From Bacillota bacterium (lineage in GTDB: Bacteria; Bacillota; Clostridia; Lachnospirales; Lachnospiraceae): a DNA stretch of 64,000 nt. The notes beneath the pieces were generated by a model. The model was not told the DNA's origin, did no database searches, and saw only the letters and a list, made by a program, of their open reading frames with translations. The stretch spans positions 1 through 64,000 of the forward strand of contig JAEWEO010000198.1 in NCBI GenBank assembly GCA_023389295.1, written 5' to 3'. Below are positions 25,404 to 37,013 of this stretch, in pieces (the stretch's first letter is position 1; every line of letters begins with the position of its first letter). A program made the translations under genes and the position numbers.

Positions 25404-25432
25404 AACCCCACTCGTAAGAGTGGGGTTTTTTG
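25404..25432 (+). terminator. Terminator of rplJ-rplL
   Basis: AACCCCACTC (25404-25413) pairs with GAGTGGGGTT (25418-25427) across GTAA, followed by T6. Confidence 0.93.
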
Positions 25433-25502
25433 TATTAGCTGTTTTTAAATTATAATTTACATATCGTGTTCGTACGATACTGTATGTCATGAATTTTAAT
25501 GG

Positions 25503-26306
25503 CTAAATAAATAACAACAAACTAACTGCCATTACCGCCATTCCCGCAACAAGACCATAGATGGAAAGATGATGCTCTCCATACTCTCTTGCGGATGGAA
25601 GTAATTCATCGAGTGAGATATATACCATAATACCGGCTACCCCTGCAAATATTATTCCAAAGATAGTATCGTTCATAATAGGCATCAGGATTAAATAGCC
25701 TACGATGGCACCAACAGGCTCTGAGAGACCTGATAAGAAGGAGTATAAAAATGCTTTCTTACGGCTGCCCGTCGCATAATAAACTGGGACTGATACAGCA
25801 ATACCTTCGGGTATATTATGTATTGCGATTGCAACTGCAATTGGGATTGCGATCGAAGGCTCCTGTAAGGCGGAAATAAAAGTTGCTAAGCCTTCCGGAA
25901 AGTTATGAATTCCAACAGCTAACGCGGTAAATAGTCCCATTCGAAGTAATTTTGAATTATTTTTAACGTTTGAATCAGTTAAATCTTCAACCTTATGTAT
26001 CTCGTGTGGATTTTCCGCACTCGGTATTAGTTTATCAATAACAGCGATTAATAACATACCACCAAAGAATGCAATGACGGTAATCCAGGAGCCGAGCTTT
26101 ATACCAAGCTCTGCAGTTAAGGAATCCTTCGCTTTCACAAAAATTTCTATAAGAGAAACATATATCATTACACCTGCGGAAAAACCTAAACTAATGGATA
26201 GAAATTTTGTGTTGGTCTTTTTTGTAAAAAACGCTAAAGCACTACCGATACCGGTACTAAGACCTGCAAACAGAGTGATAGCAAAGGCAAAAATAAGATT
26301 ATTCAT
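25503..26306 (-). CDS. zupT: ZIP-family zinc transporter ZupT
   Basis: ZupT imports zinc and other divalent metals. The 267-residue protein has about eight membrane segments. The two metal-site motifs, [10 protein letters not shown] and [10 protein letters not shown], are characteristic of the ZupT branch. A polar, histidine-containing loop ([12 protein letters not shown]) lies before them. AAAGGAGG precedes the ATG. It is alone on the minus strand inside the ribosomal/RNA polymerase cluster, whose L33, L36 and S14 products all use zinc. Confidence 0.93.
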   Translation of the reverse strand: MNNLIFAFAITLFAGLSTGIGSALAFFTKKTNTKFLSISLGFSAGVMIYVSLIEIFVKAKDSLTAELGIKLGSWITVIAFFGGMLLIAVIDKLIPSAENPHEIHKVEDLTDSNVKNNSKLLRMGLFTALAVGIHNFPEGLATFISALQEPSIAIPIAVAIAIHNIPEGIAVSVPVYYATGSRKKAFLYSFLSGLSEPVGAIVGYLILMPIMNDTIFGIIFAGVAGIMVYISLDELLPSAREYGEHHLSIYGLVAGMAVMAVSLLLFI

Positions 26307-26439
26307 AATAAATCCTCCTTTGTGTCAATTGTGTTTAGTATAATAAAGATAGACAAATCTAATCGTTACTTTCAAAAACATATTTTCTATCTATAATATA
26401 TACTATGGAGGGTATGATTAGCAAGGATAATTAGAATTT

Positions 26440-26653
26440 GAAAAAGCTACCGCCTAAGCGGAAACAGACTCGAGAAATACAGAAAGCATGTATTTCTTTC
26501 GTTAGAAAAGCTACCGCCTTGGCGGAAACAGACTCGAGAAATACTAAAAAACAGTATTTCTCTCATTAAAATAAGAACCTGTTTTTCAGGCAGACTCACA
26601 AATCGAAAACCCGATTTGTTCGTTAGAAAAGCTACCGCTTTGCGGTAGCTTTT
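26440..26653. repeat. Three tandem two-hairpin modules ending in a 13-bp perfect hairpin
   Basis: Units at 26440-26504, 26505-26568 and 26569-26624 share a layout: a short hairpin, the linker CAGACTC, a second hairpin, then CGTTAG or a variant. Stems differ between units but keep pairing: GAAATAC/GTATTTC, GAGAAATACT/AGTATTTCTC and ACAAATCG/CGATTTGT. The short stems are CCGC/GCGG, CCGCC/GGCGG and CCTG/CAGG. The array ends with GAAAAGCTACCGC-TTT-GCGGTAGCTTTTC (26625-26653). Units 1 and 2 begin with the left arm of that hairpin. The strand transcribed is unknown. Confidence 0.75.
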
Positions 26654-26705
26654 CTAAATTGTATAAATTTGTATGTATAAAATAAAAAAAATCAAACAAA
26701 TTTAG

Positions 26706-26734
26706 TTGACAGCCCTAAAAAAGTATGATAGTAT
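26706..26734 (+). promoter_or_regulatory. Promoter for rpoB-rpoC
   Basis: TTGACA (26706-26711), a 17-base spacer and TAGTAT (26729-26734) suggest a start near 26741 and a leader of about 218 bases. Confidence 0.6.
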
Positions 26735-26740
26735 GAAAGA

Positions 26741-26958
26741 TGCACTATTGTGGTGTTGTATGCCTAATTACTTATATTATAGCATATATGATTCGAAATG
26801 AAAAGAAGTTTTTTTATTCATTACATGTAAATGTTAATTTACTTGTAAGAAACAAATGAATTAGCCTACTAGTTTATTTGTATCAATAATAAAATGAATT
26901 TTAAAGCTAATTCATTAGTAAGAATTAAACTTATTAAATTCAAGGGGTGAAAACGTCA
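26741..26958 (+). ncRNA. Structured 5' leader of rpoB
   Basis: Two strong stems are visible: TTACATGTAAAT with ATTTACTTGTAA (26821-26848, one mismatch) and AATGAATTAGC (26855-26865) with GCTAATTCATT (26906-26916). There is no T run after them, so it is not a simple attenuator. No known riboswitch class was recognised. Confidence 0.4.
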
Positions 26959-29900
26959 ATGGACAAGAACAGAATGCATCCAATCAAGGTTGGTAATAAC
27001 GTTAGAATGAGTTACTCCAAACAGAAGGAAGTCCTGGAGATGCCCAATCTCATTGAAGTACAGAAGGATTCCTATCAGTGGTTTTTAGATGAGGGACTCA
27101 AAGAAGTATTTGATGATATTTCTCCGATCGCAGACTATAGTGGACACTTAAGTTTGGAATTCGTAGATTTTACGTTATGTGAAGATGACATCAAATATAC
27201 TATTGAAGAATGTAAGGAAAGAGATGCAACCTATGCAGCGCCTTTGAAAGTTAAGGTAAGACTTCATAATAAAGAGAATAACGAGATTAACGAACACGAT
27301 ATTTTCATGGGTGATCTACCATTAATGACAGCTACCGGTACCTTTGTTATCAATGGTGCAGAGAGAGTTATTGTTAGCCAGTTAGTACGTTCCCCCGGCA
27401 TATATTATGCAATAGATCATGATAAAATCGGTAAGAAATTATTCTCATCAACCGTTATTCCAAACAGAGGAGCATGGTTGGAGTATGAAACAGACTCTAA
27501 CGATGTTTTTTACGTACGTGTTGACCGTAATCGTAAGGTTCCGATTACAACTTTCGTTCGTGCATTAGGCTATGGTACCAATGAAGAAATCAAGCAGCTG
27601 TTCGGCGAAGAACCGAAGATTTTAGCGAGCTTGGCTAAAGACCCCAGCACATCCAAGGATCCGACCGGTAGTTATCAGGACGGTTTACTTGAATTATATA
27701 AAAAACTACGTCCCGGCGAGCCTTTGGCAGTAGAAAATGCAGAATCTTTATTAAACAGCATGTTCTTTGATGCCAGAAGATACGATCTTGCTAAGGTTGG
27801 TAGATATAAATTCAATAAGAAGCTTCATTATCGTAATAGAATTGTTGGTTTTGTTCTATCCGAAGATGTTGTTGATTTGTCAACTGGCGAGCTAATTGCT
27901 AAAGCAGGTACTTTAGTAAATGATACTTTGGCAAGACAGATTCAGAATGCTGCAGTGCCATCCGTTATGGTACAAGCGGAAGAACGTAATGTTAAGGTTA
28001 TCTCTAATATGATGGTAGACCTTTCCTATTATGTTGATATTGATAGAAAAGAACTTGGTATTGCAGAAGATGTATATTATCCGGTACTCAAGAAAATATT
28101 AGAGGATAATCAAGATCTAGAAGCAATCAAAGAAGCAATCAAGAAAAATATCAATGAGTTAATTCCTAAGCATATTACAAAAGAAGATATTATTGCTTCT
28201 ATTAACTATAATATTCATCTGGAATATGGTATTGGCCATTCCGATGATATCGACCATTTAGGAAACAGAAGAATTAGAGCGGTTGGTGAGTTATTACAGA
28301 ACCAGTACCGTATCGGTCTTTCCAGAATGGAACGTGTTGTTAGAGAGAGAATGACAACACAGGATCTTGAGGGTATTAGTCCTCAGTCCTTAATTAATAT
28401 TAAACCGGTTACTGCAGCGGTTAAGGAGTTCTTTGGAAGTTCCCAGCTGTCACAGTTCATGGATCAACACAATCCACTCGGTGAGTTAACACATAAGAGA
28501 CGTCTATCAGCACTTGGTCCTGGTGGTTTGTCTCGTGATAGAGCAGGTTTCGAGGTTCGAGACGTTCACTATTCCCATTACGGAAGAATGTGTCCGATTG
28601 AGACTCCTGAAGGTCCTAACATCGGTTTGATTAACTCTCTTGCAACCTATGCAAGAATTAATGATTACGGTTTTATTGAAGCTCCTTATCGTAAGGTAGA
28701 TAAGACCGATCCGATGAATCCGAAAGTAATTGATGAGGTTGTTTATCTAACGGCTGATGAAGAGGATAAATATATTGTTGCTCAGGCAAATGAAGAACTT
28801 GATGACAATGGTTACTTCATTGGTAACAGCATTTCAGGTCGCTATAAAGAAGAAACCTCTCAATATGAGAAGCATAAAATTGATTTAATGGACGTATCTC
28901 CTAAGATGGTATTCTCTGTTGCGACAGCATTAATTCCTTTCTTGGAGAATGACGATGCGAACCGTGCCCTCATGGGTGCGAACATGCAGCGTCAGGCTGT
29001 TCCGTTACTTCTGACGGAAGCTCCTGCAGTTGGTACAGGTATTGAAGCAAAAGCAGCAATTGACTCCGGTGTTTGTGTTGTTGCTAAAAAAGCCGGTGTT
29101 GTTGAAAGAGTTACAGCAAAAGAAGTAGTTATTAAAAATGATGATAATACAAAGACCTCCTATCGTTTGATTAAGTTCTCCAGAAGTAACCAGGGAACCT
29201 GTATCAACCAAAGGCCTATCGTATCCCGTGGAGATAGAATTAATGCTGGTCAGGTTATAGCCGATGGACCTTCCACCTCTAAGGGTGAGTTAGCACTTGG
29301 TAAGAACCCGTTAATCGGTTTCATGACTTGGGAAGGTTACAACTACGAGGATGCGGTACTTCTTAGTGAGCGCCTTGTACAAGAAGATGTATATACTTCG
29401 GTTCATATTGAAGAATATGAAGCAGAGGCTAGAGATACAAAATTAGGACCGGAAGAGATCACAAGAGATGTTCCGGGTGTTGGTGATGATGCACTTAAGG
29501 ATCTTGATGAGAGAGGTATTATCCGTATCGGTGCTGAGGTTCGTGCGGGAGATATCTTAGTTGGTAAGGTTACACCAAAGGGTGAAACTGAGCTAACTGC
29601 AGAAGAAAGACTTCTTAGAGCTATTTTCGGTGAGAAAGCAAGAGAGGTTCGTGATACTTCTTTACGTGTTCCTCACGGTGAGTACGGTATCATCGTTGAT
29701 GCTAAAGTATTTACCAGAGAGAATGGTGACGAATTATCACCTGGTGTAAATCAAACCGTTCGTGTTTATATTGCACAGAAGAGAAAAATCCAGGTTGGTG
29801 ATAAGATGGCTGGTCGTCATGGTAATAAGGGTGTTGTTTCCCGTGTATTACCGGTAGAAGATATGCCGTTCTTACCTAATGGTAGAGCCCTTGACATCGT

Positions 29901-30903
29901 GCTTAACCCTCTGGGCGTTCCTTCCCGTATGAACATCGGACAGGTACTTGAAATTCACTTATCCTTAGCAGCGAAGGTACTTGGTGTGGATATTTCCACT
30001 CCTGTATTTGACGGTGCTAATGAGTTTGATATTATGGATACCCTTGAGATTGCAAATGATTATGCAAATACTACTTGGGAAGAGTTTGAAGCAAAATATA
30101 AAGATACTTTGGATCCGGAATTCATGGATTATCTAGAACAACATCCGGAAAATAGAGAAGATTGGAAGGGTGTACCGATCAATCGTGATGGTAAAGTAAG
30201 ACTTCGTGACGGTAGAACCGGAGAATATTTTGACGGTTCTGTAACGGTCGGCTTCATGCATTACTTGAAACTTCATCACTTAGTTGATGATAAGATTCAT
30301 GCTCGTTCCACCGGACCATACTCCTTAGTAACTCAACAGCCATTAGGTGGTAAGGCACAATTTGGTGGACAGAGATTTGGTGAGATGGAGGTTTGGGCAC
30401 TTGAGGCTTATGGTGCTGCTTACATCTTGCAAGAAATCTTAACTGTTAAATCCGATGATGTTACCGGACGTGTTAAAACCTATGAAGCTATCATTAAGGG
30501 AGAAAACATTTCAGAGCCTGGTATTCCTGAATCCTTCAAGGTTCTCTTAAAAGAGCTTCAATCCCTGGCACTAGACGTTACAGTTCTCGATGAGAGTGGT
30601 AATGAAGTGAAGATGACAGAAAGCATTGACTACGGTGATTCAGACCTGACTCCGTTAATTGAAGGCGATAACAGCTTCAGATATGATGAAGGCTATGAAG
30701 AAGCTGGTTTCACTCAAGGAAATGTTGAAGATATTGAATCAGATGTTTTTGAAATTTATGAAGATGAATCGGATGATATACTGGATGATGGTATATATGA
30801 AGAAGAGGATGATGTTGAGCCTGTAGACGATATGTGTCCTAATTGTGGAGCAATCGTAGCGGAAGGCAGTAAGCGCTGTAAAGCTTGCGGGCAGTCTTTA
30901 TAG
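26959..30903 (+). CDS. rpoB: RNA polymerase beta subunit with C-terminal zinc-ribbon-like tail
   Basis: RpoB is one half of the polymerase active-site cleft. Conserved parts are visible: the rifampicin region ([31 protein letters not shown]), the [13 protein letters not shown] lysine motif, and the C-terminal [20 protein letters not shown] clamp segment. ATG 26959 follows AAGGGGTG. The frame from GTG 26947 overlaps that site. Beyond the usual end come about 90 extra residues, acidic, closing with [19 protein letters not shown], which looks like a zinc ribbon. Confidence 0.96.
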   Translation: MDKNRMHPIKVGNNVRMSYSKQKEVLEMPNLIEVQKDSYQWFLDEGLKEVFDDISPIADYSGHLSLEFVDFTLCEDDIKYTIEECKERDATYAAPLKVKVRLHNKENNEINEHDIFMGDLPLMTATGTFVINGAERVIVSQLVRSPGIYYAIDHDKIGKKLFSSTVIPNRGAWLEYETDSNDVFYVRVDRNRKVPITTFVRALGYGTNEEIKQLFGEEPKILASLAKDPSTSKDPTGSYQDGLLELYKKLRPGEPLAVENAESLLNSMFFDARRYDLAKVGRYKFNKKLHYRNRIVGFVLSEDVVDLSTGELIAKAGTLVNDTLARQIQNAAVPSVMVQAEERNVKVISNMMVDLSYYVDIDRKELGIAEDVYYPVLKKILEDNQDLEAIKEAIKKNINELIPKHITKEDIIASINYNIHLEYGIGHSDDIDHLGNRRIRAVGELLQNQYRIGLSRMERVVRERMTTQDLEGISPQSLINIKPVTAAVKEFFGSSQLSQFMDQHNPLGELTHKRRLSALGPGGLSRDRAGFEVRDVHYSHYGRMCPIETPEGPNIGLINSLATYARINDYGFIEAPYRKVDKTDPMNPKVIDEVVYLTADEEDKYIVAQANEELDDNGYFIGNSISGRYKEETSQYEKHKIDLMDVSPKMVFSVATALIPFLENDDANRALMGANMQRQAVPLLLTEAPAVGTGIEAKAAIDSGVCVVAKKAGVVERVTAKEVVIKNDDNTKTSYRLIKFSRSNQGTCINQRPIVSRGDRINAGQVIADGPSTSKGELALGKNPLIGFMTWEGYNYEDAVLLSERLVQEDVYTSVHIEEYEAEARDTKLGPEEITRDVPGVGDDALKDLDERGIIRIGAEVRAGDILVGKVTPKGETELTAEERLLRAIFGEKAREVRDTSLRVPHGEYGIIVDAKVFTRENGDELSPGVNQTVRVYIAQKRKIQVGDKMAGRHGNKGVVSRVLPVEDMPFLPNGRALDIVLNPLGVPSRMNIGQVLEIHLSLAAKVLGVDISTPVFDGANEFDIMDTLEIANDYANTTWEEFEAKYKDTLDPEFMDYLEQHPENREDWKGVPINRDGKVRLRDGRTGEYFDGSVTVGFMHYLKLHHLVDDKIHARSTGPYSLVTQQPLGGKAQFGGQRFGEMEVWALEAYGAAYILQEILTVKSDDVTGRVKTYEAIIKGENISEPGIPESFKVLLKELQSLALDVTVLDESGNEVKMTESIDYGDSDLTPLIEGDNSFRYDEGYEEAGFTQGNVEDIESDVFEIYEDESDDILDDGIYEEEDDVEPVDDMCPNCGAIVAEGSKRCKACGQSL

Positions 30904-31022
30904 ATAATAAAACATGAAGTAGTCATATAACTGCAAAGTAAAGAACTGGTAGTGTTGAAAGAACTTCTAGGATGAAGAACACACCTGTTCTTTACTCAGT
31001 ATAACGAAGGGAGAGCCAAAGG

Positions 31023-34000
31023 ATGTCTGAATTAATGAGTAACATTCAAGAGATAACCTATGACGCAATAAAAATTGGTTTAGCTTCACCTGAAAAAATC
31101 AGAGAATGGTCAAAGGGAGAAGTTAGAAAACCGGAGACTATCAATTATAGAACCCTAAAGCCGGAAAAAGATGGCTTATTCTGTGAAAGAATTTTCGGAC
31201 CTAGTAAGGACTGGGAGTGCCATTGTGGTAAATATAAGAAAATTAGATATAAGGGGGTTGTCTGCGATCGATGTGGCGTTGAAGTAACCAAAGCCAGCGT
31301 ACGTCGTGAGAGAATGGGTCATATTGAACTCGCTGCACCCGTATCCCATATCTGGTATTTTAAAGGAATACCTAGCCGTATGGGACTTATTCTTGATCTT
31401 TCCCCAAGAACTTTAGAAAAGGTACTGTATTTTGCGTCCTATATCGTATTAGATAAAGGAACAACAGACTTACAGTATAAACAAGTTCTGAATGAGAAGG
31501 AAAGACAAGAAGCAATTGAGAAATATGGATACAACAGCTTCCGTCTTGGTATGGGTGCTGAAGCAATCCAAGAACTTTTGCAAGGAATTGATCTTGAGAA
31601 AGAATCAAAGGAGTTAAAAAGAGGTTTGAAGGATTCTACCGGTCAAAAACGTGCAAGAATTATCAAGCGTCTCGAAGTAGTGGAAGCATTCAGAGAGTCC
31701 GGTAATAAGCCGGAATGGATGATACTATCCGTAATCCCTGTAATTCCTCCGGATCTTCGTCCCATGGTTCAGCTCGATGGTGGTCGTTTTGCTACCTCCG
31801 ATATGAACGATTTATATAGAAGAATTATCAACCGTAACAATCGTCTTAAGAGACTTCTTGAACTCGGCGCACCGGATATCATTGTTCGTAACGAGAAGAG
31901 AATGTTACAGGAAGCTGTTGACGCGTTGATTGATAACGGTCGTAGAGGTAGACCGGTAACCGGACCTGGTAACCGTGCGCTCAAGTCCCTGTCTGATATG
32001 TTAAAAGGTAAGCAAGGACGTTTCCGTCAGAACTTACTTGGTAAACGTGTTGACTACTCCGGACGTTCCGTTATCGTTGTTGGACCTGAACTTAAGCTAT
32101 ATCAGTGCGGTCTGCCTAAGGAAATGGCAATCGAGTTATTCAAACCATTCGTAATGAAAGAATTGGTTGCAAGAGGAACCGCTCATAATATAAAATCTGC
32201 AAAGAAGATGGTGGAAAGACTTCAGACCGAAGTTTGGGACGTTCTTGAGGAGGTTATCAAAGAACATCCTGTAATGCTTAACCGTGCCCCAACGCTTCAT
32301 AGACTTGGTATTCAGGCATTCGAGCCGGTACTTGTTGAAGGTAAGGCAATTAAGCTTCATCCACTTGTTTGTACCGCTTACAATGCGGACTTCGATGGTG
32401 ACCAGATGGCGGTGCATTTACCTCTGTCCGTAGAAGCTCAAGCAGAATGTCGTTTCTTACTTCTTTCACCAAACAACTTATTAAAACCTTCTGACGGTGC
32501 ACCTGTAACTGTTCCTTCACAGGATATGGTTCTTGGTATCTACTATCTAACCATTGAGCGTGAAATGCCAGGTGGAGTTCGTCATTACTTCAAGAGTTTA
32601 AATGAAGCAATTCTTGCTTATGAAAATGGTGCTATTCTTCTTCATGAAATGATCAAAGTAAGAAGAACCGGTATCAATCATGCGGGTGTTGAAGAGACTA
32701 GAACAATTCAATCTACCTTGGGTCGTTTTATCTTTAATGAAATAATTCCGCAGGATTTAGGATTTGTAGATCGTACAAAGGATGAAAACTTCTTAACACT
32801 TGAGATTAACTTCTTAGTTGGTAAGAAGCAGTTGAAACCAATTCTAGAGAAATGTATTAACATCCATGGTGCAACTAAGACAGCAGAAATCCTCGATGCT
32901 GTTAAGTCCCTTGGTTACAAATATTCCACTCGTGCAGCAATGACGGTATCTATTTCCGATATGAAGGTACCGGATGAGAAGAAGGATATTATTGCTGATG
33001 CAGAGGCTACCATTGAAGAAATTGCTAAAGAATACAGACGTGGTAGAATGACAGAGGATGAAAGATATAATACGGTTATAGAAACCTGGAAGGAAGCGGA
33101 TAAGGTTCTTACTGAGAAGCTGTTAGGCGGTCTTGATAAGTTTAATAACATCAAGATGATGTCCGATTCCGGTGCCCGTGGTTCCGATAAGCAGATCAAA
33201 CAGCTTGCCGGTATGCGTGGTTTGATGGCAGATACCTCCGGTAGAACCATCGAATTACCGATTAAGTCCAACCTTCGTGAAGGTCTTGACGTATTGGAAT
33301 ACTTCATCTCCGCACATGGTGCTCGTAAAGGTCTATCCGATACAGCGCTACGTACTGCTGACTCCGGTTATCTAACCCGTCGTTTGGTTGACGTTTCTCA
33401 GGATTTGATTATTCGTGAAGTGGATTGCTGTGAAGGACATGAAACTCCAGGTATGTGGATCAAAGCATTTACTGATGGCAAAGAAGTAATTGAAAGCTTA
33501 GAAGAAAGAATTACAGGAAGATATTCTTGTGAATCGATCTACGATGAAAACGGAGAGATGATTGTTAAGGCAAATCATATGATCACACCAAAACGTGCAG
33601 CAAGAATTATAGCAACAGGTGTAGAAAAAGTTAAAATTCGTACGATATTATCCTGTAAATCACACATCGGTGTATGTGCAAAATGTTATGGTGCCAACAT
33701 GGCAACCGGCGAAGCTGTTCAAGTTGGTGAAGCGGTAGGTATCATTGCAGCTCAGTCGATCGGTGAGCCTGGTACACAGCTTACCATGCGTACCTTCCAT
33801 ACCGGTGGTGTTGCTGGTGACGATATCACACAAGGTCTTCCTCGTGTCGAAGAACTTTTCGAAGCTAGAAAGCCGAAGGGTCTTGCAATTATCGCAGAAT
33901 TCGGTGGCGTAGTTACTATTAAGGATACGAAGAAGAAGCGTGAAGTTATTATTACAAATAATGAGACAATGGAAGCTAAGGCATACTTAATTCCTTATGG

Positions 34001-34874
34001 CTCTAGAATAAAAGTTATGGATGGCGATGTACTGGAAGCCGGCGATGAGTTGACAGAAGGTAGCGTTAATCCTCATGATATCTTAAAGATTAAGGGTATC
34101 CGTGCAGTTCAAGATTATATGATTCAAGAAGTGCAGAGAGTTTACCGTTTGCAAGGTGTTGAAATCAACGATAAGCATATTGAAGTAATTGTTCGTCAGA
34201 TGCTGAAGAAGGTTCGTATCGAAACAAATGGTGACACTAGCTTTTTACCGGGTACATTAGTAGATATCTTAGAATACAATGATGAGAATGATCGAATGGT
34301 AGCAGAAGGCTTAGAGCCGGCGGACGGCAAGCAAGTAATGCTTGGTATTACGAAAGCATCCCTTGCAACCAACTCCTTCTTATCAGCAGCTTCCTTCCAG
34401 GAAACAACGAAAGTTCTGACAGAAGCAGCAATTAAGGGTAAGGTTGACCCGTTAATCGGTCTTAAGGAAAATGTTATCATCGGTAAGTTAATCCCTGCCG
34501 GTACCGGTATGAAGAGATATCGTTCCGTAAAACTGGATACTGATACTCCTGAAGAATATATGATTTCAGAAGATTTAGAAGGTGACGGAAGTTACTTGGA
34601 TGAATATGATAGCTTTGATTTTTCTGAAGGTGGTCTCTTAGGCGAAGAATTAGAAGAAGGTTTTTATGAGCCGGAAGATGGAATTGCTGAAGTGGTATAT
34701 AGCGAAGATAAATTTGCAAAATACGAAGACACTCTTCAGAGAGAAGACGCAATTCCAGGTGTTGATGACGCTCATGTAGGTTATGGAGAGAATTCTCATA
34801 ACGACGGAGACTGGACTGAGACAGAGTTCAACCTGAAAGGGATTGTAGAAGACGACTATAGCGACGGACTATAA
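31023..34874 (+). CDS. rpoC: RNA polymerase beta' subunit with acidic tail
   Basis: RpoC carries the catalytic magnesium loop NADFDGDQM and the N-terminal zinc site (Cys 66, 68, 81, 84). The trigger-loop region ([18 protein letters not shown]) and the second zinc site (CKSH...CAKCYG) are intact. The protein has 1283 residues. The last 90 or so are strongly acidic (for instance [14 protein letters not shown]), matching the acidic end of RpoB. It follows rpoB by 119 bases and ends at a strong terminator. Confidence 0.97.
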   Translation: MSELMSNIQEITYDAIKIGLASPEKIREWSKGEVRKPETINYRTLKPEKDGLFCERIFGPSKDWECHCGKYKKIRYKGVVCDRCGVEVTKASVRRERMGHIELAAPVSHIWYFKGIPSRMGLILDLSPRTLEKVLYFASYIVLDKGTTDLQYKQVLNEKERQEAIEKYGYNSFRLGMGAEAIQELLQGIDLEKESKELKRGLKDSTGQKRARIIKRLEVVEAFRESGNKPEWMILSVIPVIPPDLRPMVQLDGGRFATSDMNDLYRRIINRNNRLKRLLELGAPDIIVRNEKRMLQEAVDALIDNGRRGRPVTGPGNRALKSLSDMLKGKQGRFRQNLLGKRVDYSGRSVIVVGPELKLYQCGLPKEMAIELFKPFVMKELVARGTAHNIKSAKKMVERLQTEVWDVLEEVIKEHPVMLNRAPTLHRLGIQAFEPVLVEGKAIKLHPLVCTAYNADFDGDQMAVHLPLSVEAQAECRFLLLSPNNLLKPSDGAPVTVPSQDMVLGIYYLTIEREMPGGVRHYFKSLNEAILAYENGAILLHEMIKVRRTGINHAGVEETRTIQSTLGRFIFNEIIPQDLGFVDRTKDENFLTLEINFLVGKKQLKPILEKCINIHGATKTAEILDAVKSLGYKYSTRAAMTVSISDMKVPDEKKDIIADAEATIEEIAKEYRRGRMTEDERYNTVIETWKEADKVLTEKLLGGLDKFNNIKMMSDSGARGSDKQIKQLAGMRGLMADTSGRTIELPIKSNLREGLDVLEYFISAHGARKGLSDTALRTADSGYLTRRLVDVSQDLIIREVDCCEGHETPGMWIKAFTDGKEVIESLEERITGRYSCESIYDENGEMIVKANHMITPKRAARIIATGVEKVKIRTILSCKSHIGVCAKCYGANMATGEAVQVGEAVGIIAAQSIGEPGTQLTMRTFHTGGVAGDDITQGLPRVEELFEARKPKGLAIIAEFGGVVTIKDTKKKREVIITNNETMEAKAYLIPYGSRIKVMDGDVLEAGDELTEGSVNPHDILKIKGIRAVQDYMIQEVQRVYRLQGVEINDKHIEVIVRQMLKKVRIETNGDTSFLPGTLVDILEYNDENDRMVAEGLEPADGKQVMLGITKASLATNSFLSAASFQETTKVLTEAAIKGKVDPLIGLKENVIIGKLIPAGTGMKRYRSVKLDTDTPEEYMISEDLEGDGSYLDEYDSFDFSEGGLLGEELEEGFYEPEDGIAEVVYSEDKFAKYEDTLQREDAIPGVDDAHVGYGENSHNDGDWTETEFNLKGIVEDDYSDGL

Positions 34875-34892
34875 GTATTAATGTATGAAATG

Positions 34893-34940
34893 CCGCATAA
34901 GAGTAACGGTCATGAACCGGATAATCTTATGCGGTTTTTT
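34893..34940 (+). terminator. Terminator of rpoBC
   Basis: CCGCATAAGA (34893-34902) pairs with TCTTATGCGG (34925-34934), with an inner CGGT/ACCG helix, followed by six T. Confidence 0.92.
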
Positions 34941-35102
34941 GCGAAGCAAAAAATGATTGCATTTACAAAAAAAGCATTGTATCATGATACTGTATGTTTA
35001 AAAAAGGATATTATCTCTTAGAAAGAGATAGATATAAATCAAGGGTTTTATAGGTTGTCCTATTGCAATAACCTAAATATATAGCAAGGTGAGGTAAAGA
35101 GT

Positions 35103-36818
35103 ATGGAATATTTAAAAAAATATGAAGAATGGACCACAAACCCATATTTTGATGATGCAACCAGAGCTGAGTTAGTTGGACTTAGAGAAAATGAGCTTGA
35201 GATAAAAGAAAGATTTTTTAAAGATCTCGAATTTGGAACCGGCGGACTGAGAGGAATCTTAGGAGCAGGTGTGAACCGTATGAACCTTTATACGGTTAGA
35301 AGAGCAACGCAAGGACTTGCTAATACCATTAAGAAGCATGGTGGGGAAAATAAAGGAGTAGCAATTGCATATGATTCCAGAAGAATGTCACCGGAATTTG
35401 CACTTGATTCTGCTTTATGCTTAGCTGCAAATGGTATTCATGCTTATTTATTTGAATCTCTTCGTCCTACACCGGAGCTTTCTTTTGCTGTAAGAGAGCT
35501 AGGATGTATCGCGGGTATCGTAATAACAGCAAGCCATAATCCAGCAGAGTACAATGGTTATAAGGTATATTGGGAGGATGGCGCTCAAATCACTTATCCG
35601 AAGGATGCCCAGATAATTAGTGAAGTTAATTCCATCCATGATTTTGCCAAAGTCAAGACTATGACGAAAGAAGCTGCATTGTCACAGGGCCTTTTAACAA
35701 TGATCGGTGCTGAGATTGATGACAAATATATTTCTGCTCTTAAGAAATTGGTTGTGAATCCAATTAATAAGGTGGGCCAGGATCTTAAAATTGTGTATAC
35801 ACCTTTACATGGAACTGGTAATCTGCCTGTAAGAAGGATTCTTAAGGAGTTGGGCTTTGAGCAGGTTTATGTGGTTTCTGAGCAGGAACTGCCTGATTCT
35901 GAATTCTCAACGGTAGGATATCCTAATCCGGAAGATCCGAAAGTATTTGCTCTTGCTCAGAAATTAGCAAAGGAAGTGGATGCAGATTTAATCCTTGCAA
36001 CGGATCCGGATGCAGACCGTCTTGGTATTATGGTGAAGGATCACAGTGGAGAATATGTACTATTTAATGGTAATATGACCGGTGCGTTAATTGCGGAATA
36101 TGAGTTCTCACAAAGAGCTGAGAAAGGAACCTTAGCAAAGAATTCAGCTCTCATTAAAACTATCGTAACCGGCAATATGTCAGATATGATTGCCAAGTAT
36201 TACGATGCAAGACTGATCGAAGTATTAACCGGATTTAAATACATTGGCGAGCAAATCAAGCATTTTGAAGAAACAGGCTGTAACGAGTATATCTTTGGCT
36301 ATGAAGAAAGCTATGGCTGTCTTGTTGGAACTCATGCAAGAGATAAAGATGCAGTTGTTGCTGTTATGTGCTTATGTGAAGCAGCTGCTTTCTACAAGTC
36401 TAATGGCATAACACTTTATGAGCAGATGAATAATATCTATAAGAAGTATGGATACTTCAAAGAAGATTTGGTTTCTGTTACCTTAAAGGGTATTGAGGGT
36501 ATGGAGAAGATTAAAGAAATTATGAATGATTTTCGTAATAATCCTCCTAAAACCGCAGGAGACTATAAAGTGTTAAAAATTAGAGATTACCAGGCAGACA
36601 CCATAACTGATTGTGAAACAAAAGAAGTTGTACCGACAGGACTTCCAAAATCCGATGTTCTATACTTTGAATTAAATGATAATGCTTGGTGTGCAGTAAG
36701 ACCCTCCGGAACAGAGCCTAAAATCAAGTTCTATTTCGGTGTAAAGGGTGAAAGCATGGCTGATGCAGAAGCAAAATTAGATAGGCTCATGAATGATGAA
36801 GTATTTAAAGTAAGCTAA
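35103..36818 (+). CDS. Phosphohexomutase (phosphoglucomutase/phosphomannomutase)
   Basis: This enzyme interconverts 1- and 6-phosphosugars, feeding glycogen and cell-wall precursor synthesis. The phosphoserine loop ITASHNPAEYNGYKVY has Ser144. The metal loop DPDADRLG, the sugar loop FGYEESYG and the phosphate loop RPSGTEPKIKFY are all present. The length of 571 residues matches the clostridial and Bacillus PgcA type. It stands alone between terminators. Confidence 0.93.
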   Translation: MEYLKKYEEWTTNPYFDDATRAELVGLRENELEIKERFFKDLEFGTGGLRGILGAGVNRMNLYTVRRATQGLANTIKKHGGENKGVAIAYDSRRMSPEFALDSALCLAANGIHAYLFESLRPTPELSFAVRELGCIAGIVITASHNPAEYNGYKVYWEDGAQITYPKDAQIISEVNSIHDFAKVKTMTKEAALSQGLLTMIGAEIDDKYISALKKLVVNPINKVGQDLKIVYTPLHGTGNLPVRRILKELGFEQVYVVSEQELPDSEFSTVGYPNPEDPKVFALAQKLAKEVDADLILATDPDADRLGIMVKDHSGEYVLFNGNMTGALIAEYEFSQRAEKGTLAKNSALIKTIVTGNMSDMIAKYYDARLIEVLTGFKYIGEQIKHFEETGCNEYIFGYEESYGCLVGTHARDKDAVVAVMCLCEAAAFYKSNGITLYEQMNNIYKKYGYFKEDLVSVTLKGIEGMEKIKEIMNDFRNNPPKTAGDYKVLKIRDYQADTITDCETKEVVPTGLPKSDVLYFELNDNAWCAVRPSGTEPKIKFYFGVKGESMADAEAKLDRLMNDEVFKVS

Positions 36819-36859
36819 TTTAACAGGTTGAAGATATAAACTTATTTTATAAAATATCT

Positions 36860-36896
36860 GAAGTAGGAGTGGAATGCCGGCTCCTACTTCAATTTT
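36860..36896 (+). terminator. Terminator after the phosphohexomutase gene
   Basis: GAAGTAGGAG (36860-36869) pairs with CTCCTACTTC (36881-36890), followed by AATTTTA. Confidence 0.8.
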
Positions 36897-37013
36897 ATAC
36901 ATACGCTATGAGTGATGAAATTTTAACTTTTTCTACCCTAAATACAGACATAATAAAGATATGGAATTAGAAGAAACTGATTTCATAAGAATGAAGAAAA
37001 TAGGAGCGTAAGA

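Noticed and set aside
26440..26653. CRISPR array
   Set aside because: Only three units, repeats diverged within their stems, no constant spacer-repeat boundary and no cas genes.
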